The notes under the pieces: generated by a model
Databases searched by the model: none
What the model was told of the DNA's origin: nothing
The model's input: the letters and a program-made list of their open reading frames with translations, nothing else
Program-made: the position numbers and the translations under genes
NCBI GenBank assembly: GCA_016293925.1
Contig: JAEDCX010000089.1
Location: forward strand, 1-6,222
Length of the DNA: 6,222 bases
Source: Lachnospiraceae bacterium
Lineage (GTDB): Bacteria > Bacillota > Clostridia > Lachnospirales > Lachnospiraceae
Direction: 5' to 3'
Shown here: positions 1 through 4,989 of the stretch, in pieces
Numbering within the stretch: the stretch's first letter is position 1
How the letters are laid out: every line of letters begins with the position of its first letter

Positions 1-536
1 GCATCGACTGCGCTGCCGGACAATACATGTGCAAGGGATTCCCCCACCCGGCTGGAAGTTGTGATGGCAACATCTGCCGGAAGGGATACCGATACGCTGT
101 GGATCGGAAACCAGCAATTCCGGATGGCAGGTACCAGTTCATCCGGAATCGGCAGGCTGTCTGCAGGTGATCCGGATTCGGGGCTAAGGCACGTCAGCTC
201 ATCCCGTGAGAGCGTCCTCTGCGGCTCATAACGGATGAAATCCCTGGTTTCCCATACGGCGAAACGGGCAGGTTGCATTGGGTTACCGGATGCATCGATA
301 ATCTCTCCCAGAACAAGGAAGCAGTCGCCATTGTCCAGAAGACCCGGGTTCCGGATCCCACGCTCCAGAATGGTATTGTCCCCGGATATATCTGCCTTCG
401 GGAAAAGAATACCGTACCCGCTGTGAAGCGGTTCGTATTCTCCGTTTGTCCGAAGGGCCATATGTACGCTGTTGGCAAGGCCGGATGGTCTTGTTTTAGC
501 AATGATGGGTTCCGTATAAACTCTGATCTGTGCCAT
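1..536 (-). CDS. GH43-like beta-propeller protein, N-terminal part (runs off the window)
   Basis: The frame stays open from the ATG at 536-534 to the window edge, giving 178 complete codons with no stop, so the C-terminus lies outside. The start is set by an AGGAGAGG Shine-Dalgarno 7 bases upstream and sits 4 bases after the stop of the GH31 gene, which indicates one operon and translational coupling. There is no signal peptide or membrane segment in the visible part. Residues about 37-105 read like the first blades of GH43-type propellers: a YGILFPKA strand (41-48), an RNPGLLDNGDCFLVLG segment (62-77) resembling the 'path/plan of a propeller blade with a described item' pattern, then VWETRDFIRYEP (94-105). 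From about residue 140 the sequence changes character (SVSVSLPADVAITTS) and may begin an inserted Ig-like domain. The role is probably hydrolysis of plant glycan side chains next to the GH31 enzyme. The family call is from remembered resemblance; the catalytic residues cannot be assigned from this fragment. Confidence 0.6.
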   Translation of the reverse strand, partial: MAQIRVYTEPIIAKTRPSGLANSVHMALRTNGEYEPLHSGYGILFPKADISGDNTILERGIRNPGLLDNGDCFLVLGEIIDASGNPMQPARFAVWETRDFIRYEPQRTLSRDELTCLSPESGSPADSLPIPDELVPAIRNCWFPIHSVSVSLPADVAITTSSRVGESLAHVLSGSAVD

Positions 537-540
537 TGCG

Positions 541-2532
541 CTACCTCTCCTGATTATGAAAAACTGCGGTTACTTCGCTGCCTGCCCTGGTGAACGCGAT
601 GAACCGGTTAATATCTGCATGGCAGTCAATCCACTGTCCGCCGTCGTAGATTTGTTCACTGTTCACATCCATCCAGCGTCCCTTGGGAAGATATACTCTG
701 CGTTCCACGCAACCGTATTCCGTAATGGGAGCGAAGAGGATATCTTCGCCGAACATATACTGATCCTCCAGACCGTAACAGATTTCGTCCTCGTAGTTGT
801 CGAAGAACATGGGACGCATAATCGGAAGTCCTTCTCTGGAAGCAATCTCCATATAGTGGAGAATGTAGGGCTTTAATCTTTCCCGGAGAAGAATCAGATT
901 CTTCAGGATCTCGTAATTTCTCTCACCGAAACTCCAGATTTCATTGGCACCGCCGCTGCGTTCTTTCACACCAGGATGTCTGTCAACCTGCTCCGGCGTG
1001 CGGATTCTCGCACCGTGCAGTCTCATGACGGGACAGAATACGCCGAACTGTGTCCACCGTACGATCAGCTCCCGGAAATAATCACTCCGGGTATCGCCGG
1101 AGTGGAATCCTCCGATATCACTGTTCCACCAGGGAATACCGGACATGGACATGGACAGACCGGTCTTCACACTCATGTTCAGCGCCTCGAAGGTGGAAGG
1201 GATATCACCGTTCCATACCAGGGAACCGAACCGTTGTGTGCCCGGATATGCGGCTCTGGTCAGGAGAATGATGTCTTTTTCGCCGGACTGCCGTAGACCG
1301 TCATAGAATAATTTACTATAGTAATAAGGATACAGCATAGCGGTCTGGGCACCGTTTCCGGCATACATTTTCAGATTGGAGAACTGCTGCGGGTGCACCT
1401 CCGGCTCTGCCTCATCCAGCCAGAAATTGTGGATTCCCTTATCAAAATAGTTCTCTTTTACTTTTTCCCAGACAAATTCTCGTGTGTCGGGATGTGTGAC
1501 GTCGATGAAGGTCTGCTGACCGTAGAAATCAAAGGTTCCGAACTGCCCGTTTTCCGTACGCACCAGCATGTTTCTGTCGTTCATGGTCTGATAGTTTTCG
1601 CTGGCAGGATTGATGGTGGGCCAGATGGATACGACCGGCTGAATGGACATCTCCTTTAATTCCTCACACATTTTCTCAGGATCGGGCCAGTATTTCGGAT
1701 CGAATCGCCATTCCCCCTGTTCGGTCCAGTGAAAGTAGTCAATGACGATGGCAGCCAGAGGGACGCCCCGGCGTTTGTATTCCCGCGCGATCTCAAGGAC
1801 ATCATCCTGGCTCTCGTAACGAAGCCTGCTCTGCCAGAATCCTGCAGCCCATTCCGGGAAGTGGGGAGCATATCCGGTCAGATCACAGTATCGTTTCATA
1901 ACGTCAGCGGGAGTCTTGCCGGCATACACCAGAAAATCGGCCTGATAAGCACTGTCGGCTACCCACATGGTATGGTTTCTGGTTGTTTCGCACCGCCCCG
2001 GGGCAGGGTTGTTCCACAGAAATCCGTATCCCAGGGAGGAGTACACAACGGGGACAGCCGATTTGGTGTTGTAGTGGAGCAGATTGCAGGTACTGCCTTT
2101 GCGGTCAAAGACGTCCTCCTGCTCCTGACCGAGACCATAGAAATGCTCTCCCTCGTTGGCTTCAAAAATCATTTTAACCTGATAATGGTCGCCTTCGGTA
2201 TGCAGGTTGCGGCAGGTATAGTCGCCCTCGTATTTGGTACGCAGAATCTTTTTTCCCTCCCGGTAGAAGGTGATAATCCCGCCATACCAGGGGGTTCCCC
2301 GGTCAACCTTCACGGACAGCATGCCGTTTGTCAGGGTTCCGATGTTCTCATCCCCCTCTACCGTGCATTCCGCGTCCTCCGTCGGCGGCAGCAGGGTCCA
2401 GTTCTCGTCGGATATCCTGCAGTTCTTGGTGGAACGGTAACGGATACAGTCCTTGCCATATGCTTCGATGACCGTCAGCTCGTCCCGTCTCTGAAAAATG
2501 ATTCGGTTCTCTTCCAGTTTGATTGTGGCCAT
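541..2532 (-). CDS. Glycoside hydrolase family 31, probable cytoplasmic alpha-xylosidase (XylS-like)
   Basis: A 663-residue retaining alpha-glycosidase of family GH31. The N-terminal beta-sandwich covers roughly residues 1-220 (FYGLGQEQEDVFDRKG at 131-146; NNPAPGRCE at 174-182), the catalytic barrel about 225-560, and the C-terminal beta domains the rest (MRPMFFDN 572-579, DQYMFGEDILFAP 590-602, YLPKGRWMD 614-622). The probable nucleophile is D373 in FWLDEAEPE and the probable acid/base is D443 in WNGDIPS; IPWWNSDIGGF (466-476) and RLHG (504-507) are further family signatures. The WLDEAEPE and VIDYFHW forms match the XylS-type xylosidase clade better than the KTDFGE form of YicI. Family knowledge suggests release of alpha-xylose (or alpha-glucose) from the non-reducing end of oligosaccharides such as those from xyloglucan; the exact substrate cannot be read here. 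No signal peptide is seen, so it likely acts inside the cell on imported oligomers. The ATG start is supported by a GGGAGG site 8 bases upstream. It is the first gene of a unit with the downstream GH43-like gene. Confidence 0.93.
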   Translation of the reverse strand: MATIKLEENRIIFQRRDELTVIEAYGKDCIRYRSTKNCRISDENWTLLPPTEDAECTVEGDENIGTLTNGMLSVKVDRGTPWYGGIITFYREGKKILRTKYEGDYTCRNLHTEGDHYQVKMIFEANEGEHFYGLGQEQEDVFDRKGSTCNLLHYNTKSAVPVVYSSLGYGFLWNNPAPGRCETTRNHTMWVADSAYQADFLVYAGKTPADVMKRYCDLTGYAPHFPEWAAGFWQSRLRYESQDDVLEIAREYKRRGVPLAAIVIDYFHWTEQGEWRFDPKYWPDPEKMCEELKEMSIQPVVSIWPTINPASENYQTMNDRNMLVRTENGQFGTFDFYGQQTFIDVTHPDTREFVWEKVKENYFDKGIHNFWLDEAEPEVHPQQFSNLKMYAGNGAQTAMLYPYYYSKLFYDGLRQSGEKDIILLTRAAYPGTQRFGSLVWNGDIPSTFEALNMSVKTGLSMSMSGIPWWNSDIGGFHSGDTRSDYFRELIVRWTQFGVFCPVMRLHGARIRTPEQVDRHPGVKERSGGANEIWSFGERNYEILKNLILLRERLKPYILHYMEIASREGLPIMRPMFFDNYEDEICYGLEDQYMFGEDILFAPITEYGCVERRVYLPKGRWMDVNSEQIYDGGQWIDCHADINRFIAFTRAGSEVTAVFHNQER
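544..551 (-). promoter_or_regulatory. Ribosome binding site of the GH43-like gene
   Basis: On the minus strand this reads AGGAGAGG, 7 bases before the ATG at 536-534. It lies inside the last codons of the GH31 gene (stop TAG at 543-541), so ribosomes finishing GH31 are placed to restart on the next gene. It decides the start codon of the partial gene. Confidence 0.75.
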
Positions 2533-2540
2533 ATGTGTGC

Positions 2541-2546
2541 CCTCCC
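2541..2546 (-). promoter_or_regulatory. Ribosome binding site of the GH31 gene
   Basis: GGGAGG on the minus strand, 8 bases before the ATG at 2532-2530. It fixes the start codon; the reading frame has no better-placed alternative. Confidence 0.8.
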
Positions 2547-2597
2547 ATTGTAGGTGTAAAGGATTTCATGCAATACCGTCTTCCGGCCCGCATGTGT

Positions 2598-2628
2598 TCT
2601 ATAGTTGCAGTATATTGCCAAATATCAA
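2598..2628 (-). promoter_or_regulatory. Candidate sigma-70-type promoter of the GH31 operon
   Basis: On the minus strand a TTGATA box (2628-2623, 5 of 6 to the consensus) is followed after 19 bases by TATAGA (2603-2598). The long spacer and imperfect -10 suggest a weak promoter that would need an activator. A second possible -10, TATACT at 2614-2609, has no good -35. Transcription would start near 2591 and give a leader of about 59 bases. The -35 box overlaps one of the TGATAT boxes. Only sequence resemblance supports this. Confidence 0.35.
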
Positions 2629-2673
2629 AAAATACTTGTATATATATGATATTTTGTTGTACAATTTTGATAT
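2622..2673. repeat. TGATAT boxes, candidate regulator-binding sites
   Basis: TGATAT occurs on the plus strand at 2647-2652 and 2668-2673, exactly 21 bases apart, and in the opposite orientation at 2622-2627. The outer copies extend to an inverted repeat, ATATCAAAA (2622-2630) with TTTTGATAT (2665-2673). Direct half-sites two helical turns apart are the usual geometry for AraC-family dimers, and an AraC gene is nearby. The region is AT-rich, so chance occurrence is a real alternative. Confidence 0.35.
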
Positions 2674-2687
2674 ATCAGAAGGAAAAA

Positions 2688-2725
2688 ATCAAGAGAAGGT
2701 AAAGTGCAGCCCAAGATCAAGAGAA
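2688..2725. repeat. Direct repeat of ATCAAGAGAA
   Basis: The same 10-mer occurs at 2688-2697 and 2716-2725, a spacing of 28 bases, upstream of the AT-rich promoter core of the GH31 unit. No family of sites with this sequence is recognised. It could be part of the regulatory region or chance. Confidence 0.3.
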
Positions 2726-2788
2726 AAGAATATGCTGAGTCAATTGCGGACCGGGAACGCGGGTTGTGCAGGATGTATTTGCCAGGGA

Positions 2789-3847
2789 CTATTTTCTGCG
2801 GAAAATCAGTTCCCGCTGTATGATGTAGCTGAGAAAGAACAAAACAGCGTCCACCGTGAATTTGACCAGCAGTTCGGGGATCTCGGGAAGCATCCGGCAT
2901 CCCAGTGTAGTAAAAAGCGCACTGAAGAACATCTGAAGAGCCGCGAGGCTGAAGTATTTGACAGCGGCACCTGCGGAGTGACTCCCGTTACGGAATACCA
3001 CACGGGAATTGATCAGGTAATTGTAAACGGAGGAGATGATCCGTGCGAAAACGGTGGATATCGCGATATAGGCTGCAGACTTCGTGACCAGAAGCTGTGT
3101 AAACATATGGAACAGGAGCAGATCGAACACACAGGAGGTTACGGAGGACAGGAAAAAACGCAGAAATACCTCACCGAAAATGCGATAGATCCGCAGGGAA
3201 TCCCGCAACGGGTCGAAATGTGTCTGGTGGTTATTTTTTGAGTCATAGACTGCCCGGATCGGAAACTCCAGGATATCATAGCGTTGCTTGCTGGCAATCA
3301 GCATTCTGGTCTCGAATTCAAACCGTTCGCCGCGTACGGAGAGAAGCTCCTGCATGAATGGGGCAGGAATGCCCCGCAGTCCTGTCTGGGTGTCGGATAT
3401 GTTCAGACCGCAAAGAAGACGGCAGGCATGACAGGTCATGAGATTGCCGAATCTGCTCTTGCGGGGCACGTCGGCACCGCGGAAATTACGGCAGCCCAGA
3501 ATCAGTTTGTCGGGATGCTCCTGCAGCGTATCCATGCAGCGGAGAATATCTTCCGCTGTGTGCTGACCATCGGAATCTGCGGTAATGCAGCCGGTCAGAT
3601 CGGGAAACCGGGTCAGACAGTAATGGAATGCGGTTTTCAGGGCACGTCCTTTACCACTGTTGGTATCGTGTCTGAGAATTGTGCAGCCATATTCCGCTGC
3701 CTGTTCATACAGAGTGTCAAAGGAGGCATCGCTTCCATCGTTTACGATGATAATATCCCCATCATAATCGGAACGGATGTGGCGGATCAGGTCGATCATT
3801 CGATTGTCCGGTTCGTACGCCGGGATAATGATTGGAATACTGTTCAT
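2789..3847 (-). CDS. Bifunctional GT2 glycosyltransferase / GtrA-like membrane protein
   Basis: A 352-residue protein with two fused parts. Residues 1-220 form a GT2 (GT-A fold) domain of the dolichol/polyprenyl-phosphate sugar synthase type: IIIPAYEPD (6-14), VNDGSD (35-40), SGKGRAL (64-70), the metal-binding DSDGQH (91-96), DTQTGLRGIP (152-161) and FEFETRML (176-183). Residues about 229-350 are a GtrA-like domain with four likely membrane helices, near 229-251, 257-277, 297-318 and 326-345; the loop YNYLINSRVVFRN (275-287) and the basic end QRELIFRRK are typical of that family. In known systems, GtrB-like enzymes load a sugar on undecaprenyl phosphate and GtrA-like proteins are thought to move it across the membrane for surface polymer glycosylation. 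The fusion would couple both steps. The sugar cannot be predicted. The start has GAGAGG 5 bases upstream. It is transcribed divergently from the AraC gene; a link to the downstream hydrolases is unproven. Confidence 0.92.
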   Translation of the reverse strand: MNSIPIIIPAYEPDNRMIDLIRHIRSDYDGDIIIVNDGSDASFDTLYEQAAEYGCTILRHDTNSGKGRALKTAFHYCLTRFPDLTGCITADSDGQHTAEDILRCMDTLQEHPDKLILGCRNFRGADVPRKSRFGNLMTCHACRLLCGLNISDTQTGLRGIPAPFMQELLSVRGERFEFETRMLIASKQRYDILEFPIRAVYDSKNNHQTHFDPLRDSLRIYRIFGEVFLRFFLSSVTSCVFDLLLFHMFTQLLVTKSAAYIAISTVFARIISSVYNYLINSRVVFRNGSHSAGAAVKYFSLAALQMFFSALFTTLGCRMLPEIPELLVKFTVDAVLFFLSYIIQRELIFRRK

Positions 3848-3852
3848 TGGTA

Positions 3853-3858
3853 CCTCTC
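3853..3858 (-). promoter_or_regulatory. Ribosome binding site of the GT2-GtrA gene
   Basis: GAGAGG on the minus strand, 5 bases before the ATG at 3847-3845, supports the chosen start. Confidence 0.65.
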
Positions 3859-3867
3859 TTGTAAACG

Positions 3868-3884
3868 GTAATCATATGGATCAC
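3868..3884. promoter_or_regulatory. Imperfect inverted repeat in the 77-base divergent region, possible operator
   Basis: Arms GT-ATC and GAT-AC face each other around an ATATG centre (one mismatch inside the arms), midway between the divergent GT2-GtrA and AraC starts. Both genes must have promoters in or near this short stretch, or start within the opposing gene, yet no clear -35/-10 pair is visible in either direction. A site here could let the AraC protein control itself and its neighbour. The repeat is short, so confidence is low. Confidence 0.25.
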
Positions 3885-3910
3885 AGTGCATACGGAGCAT
3901 CCCCGTGACC

Positions 3911-3918
3911 GGAAGGAG
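3911..3918 (+). promoter_or_regulatory. Ribosome binding site that sets the AraC start
   Basis: GGAAGGAG lies 6 bases before the ATG at 3925. An in-frame ATG at 3886 has no comparable site and would place the Shine-Dalgarno inside the coding region, so 3925 is preferred. Confidence 0.8.
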
Positions 3919-3924
3919 TCAGAT

Positions 3925-4806
3925 ATGTCAGAAAACAGGAAGCCCATCGAGAATATCATTCACAGAACCGCATCCCGTCCCTTTGCCTTGTATCATACCA
4001 TTGTAGAGCCGGATGAGACAAGTGCATTGTATCTGCATTGTCATGCGGAAGCGGAATGGTTCTATCTGGAGGAGGGCCAGGTGGATTTCATGGTCGAGAA
4101 TCAGACCTATCGGATGGTATCCCGGGATGCGATTTTTATCCCCCCGAATCTGATCCATCATGCCGTCTGCACCGGACCGCAGGTAAAGGGCTGTCGTTTT
4201 TATGCGTTTGTGTTCGATGTAAAGCGTTTTGAACAATATCTGCCGGCGTATTGTCATACGTATTTCGCCGCGTTGGAGGAGAACCGGATGGAGTGTGTGT
4301 ATCCGATCTTCCATGGGGAGAAGCAGAATGGGAAGCTGCTGGATACTCTGTCCGGAATATTTACTCATATGCAGGAACCACTGGACCGGTATGAACTCGC
4401 GCTGAATGGTGAATTGTTCCTGTGCTGGCAGGAACTGTATAACCTGCACTTTGCCGGATTATGCCGGCAACATACAGGAAAGCAGATCCTGAATGAACTC
4501 CGGAAAAGCATTGATTACTGCCATGAACATTATGCAGAACCGTTGACACTTGCCATCCTTGCCGGGCAGGCGGGGCTGAGCGAAAGCTACTACTGCCGCG
4601 AATTTCGGGAATACACCGGACAGCCCCCGTTCGAATATCTGAATCGGATCAGGATCATCCGCAGCTGCGAATATCTGGCAGAGAGTGACAAGAAAATCAC
4701 GGAGATCGCAATGCTCTGCGGGTTTAACAACATCAGCTATTACAATCGTATTTTCCGCCGCATCATGGGGATGCGCCCCACGGATTACCGCAGGCAATTC
4801 AGATAG
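3925..4806 (+). CDS. AraC family transcriptional regulator with N-terminal cupin sensor
   Basis: 293 residues from the ATG chosen by its ribosome binding site; an upstream in-frame ATG would add 13 residues. Residues about 20-100 form an AraC-type cupin (LHCHAEAEWFYLEEGQ, 37-52; DAIFIPPNLIHHA, 68-80) expected to bind a small ligand, usually a sugar. Residues 187-293 are the double helix-turn-helix DNA-binding domain: first HTH around 206-229 (LTLAILAGQAGLSESYYCREF), second around 257-281, ending in the family signature GFNNISYYNRIFRRIMGMRPTDYR (266-289 region). It is a cytoplasmic DNA-binding protein. It diverges from the GT2-GtrA gene and is about 1.4 kb from the promoter of the GH31 unit, whose direct TGATAT boxes fit AraC geometry. 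Regulation of the hydrolases is therefore a reasonable inference; the inducer is unknown. Confidence 0.93.
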   Translation: MSENRKPIENIIHRTASRPFALYHTIVEPDETSALYLHCHAEAEWFYLEEGQVDFMVENQTYRMVSRDAIFIPPNLIHHAVCTGPQVKGCRFYAFVFDVKRFEQYLPAYCHTYFAALEENRMECVYPIFHGEKQNGKLLDTLSGIFTHMQEPLDRYELALNGELFLCWQELYNLHFAGLCRQHTGKQILNELRKSIDYCHEHYAEPLTLAILAGQAGLSESYYCREFREYTGQPPFEYLNRIRIIRSCEYLAESDKKITEIAMLCGFNNISYYNRIFRRIMGMRPTDYRRQFR

Positions 4807-4919
4807 TGGGAACCGGTTTGCGGATGCAATGCTTTTACGAATAACAGATCCCTTTGGACACTATTTTAACAAAAACCGACAGAAAATTCCACTGCAATCA
4901 TAGGACCCGGAAGTATATG

Positions 4920-4949
4920 AAAAAGCGATTACCGGTTGCTTTTTATTTT
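4920..4949 (+). terminator. Likely intrinsic terminator after the AraC gene
   Basis: AAAAAGC (4920-4926) pairs with GCTTTTT (4938-4944), extended by one wobble and one A-T pair, around a loop containing ACCGGT. The 3' arm runs into T-rich sequence (TTTTTATTTT). The stem is short and AT-rich, so it may be only moderately efficient. The A-rich 5' arm could also let it work on the minus strand, although no minus gene ends here. Confidence 0.5.
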
Positions 4950-4968
4950 GGGGATTCGCTGATATACT
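4940..4968 (+). promoter_or_regulatory. Extended -10 promoter of the HTH-GpsA gene
   Basis: TATACT at 4963-4968 is preceded by TG with one base between (TGATATACT), the extended -10 form. The matching -35 position (4940-4945, TTTTTA, 17-base spacer) is poor and overlaps the terminator tail. Transcription should start near 4975, leaving a leader of about 15 bases with the ribosome binding site almost at the 5' end of the RNA. Confidence 0.55.
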
Positions 4969-4977
4969 CGGGATATA
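4961..4977 (+). repeat. GATATA direct repeat across the promoter, possible operator
   Basis: GATATA occurs at 4961-4966 and 4972-4977, 11 bases apart or about one helical turn, overlapping the -10 box and the start of the ribosome binding site. A protein bound here would block transcription. The gene downstream encodes a DNA-binding domain, so autoregulation is possible, but the repeat is short and may be chance. Confidence 0.25.
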
Positions 4978-4986
4978 GGAGGTGAT
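4977..4986 (+). promoter_or_regulatory. Strong ribosome binding site of the HTH-GpsA gene
   Basis: AGGAGGTGAT is an essentially full-length match to the 16S anti-Shine-Dalgarno. Measured from GGAGG (4978-4982) the ATG at 4990 is 7 bases away, while the in-frame GTG at 4987 is only 4, so the ATG is the better start. Confidence 0.85.
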
Positions 4987-4989
4987 GTG

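Larger units (their letters stand above)
2533..2788. other. 256-base intergenic region between GT2-GtrA and GH31 genes
   Basis: No convincing gene lies here: the small frames crossing it are antisense or out-of-frame extensions of neighbouring genes. The part at about 2601-2690 is clearly AT-rich compared with the flanking genes and carries a candidate promoter, several TGATAT boxes, an 8-base palindrome (TTGTACAA, 2657-2664) and a 10-base palindrome (TGATATATCA, 2668-2677). No hairpin followed by a T run was found after the glycosyltransferase stop, so read-through from that gene into GH31 cannot be excluded. The composition and repeats point to a regulated promoter for the GH31 unit. Confidence 0.6.
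4807..4989. other. Intergenic region between the AraC and HTH-GpsA genes
   Basis: No gene is seen in these 183 bases. The first part (4807-4919) shows no convincing hairpin or promoter. The second part holds, in close succession, a terminator-like stem-loop, an extended -10 promoter and a strong ribosome binding site, so the two flanking genes are probably separate transcription units. Confidence 0.6.

Noticed and set aside
194..502. Minus-strand frame of 102 codons at the window's left end
   Set aside because: It is out of frame with the partial gene starting at 536, which has the better ribosome site, coupling to GH31 and propeller-like motifs.
1729..2553. Long plus-strand open frame (274 codons) antisense to GH31
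   Set aside because: It lies wholly opposite a strong GH31 gene, has no recognisable domain and no good ribosome site; it is a by-product of codon bias on the other strand.
2725..2788. Possible terminator after the GT2-GtrA gene
   Set aside because: No stable stem followed by a T run on the minus strand could be found in the region.
2625..2900. Minus-strand small frame of 91 codons with a hydrophobic end
   Set aside because: It starts within the GT2-GtrA coding region in another frame, has no ribosome site of note, and its hydrophobic stretch comes from AT-rich promoter DNA.
2498..3241. Plus-strand open frame of 247 codons over the GH31 start, the intergenic region and the GT2-GtrA 3' half
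   Set aside because: It overlaps two well-supported minus-strand genes, passes through the AT-rich promoter region, and its translation shows no domain or sensible composition.
3284..3871. Plus-strand open frame of 195 codons antisense to the GT2 domain
   Set aside because: The opposite strand encodes clear GT2 motifs throughout; this frame has no recognised family.
3886..3924. Upstream in-frame ATG for the AraC gene
   Set aside because: It has no Shine-Dalgarno and would put GGAAGGAG inside the coding sequence, while the ATG at 3925 has ideal spacing from it.
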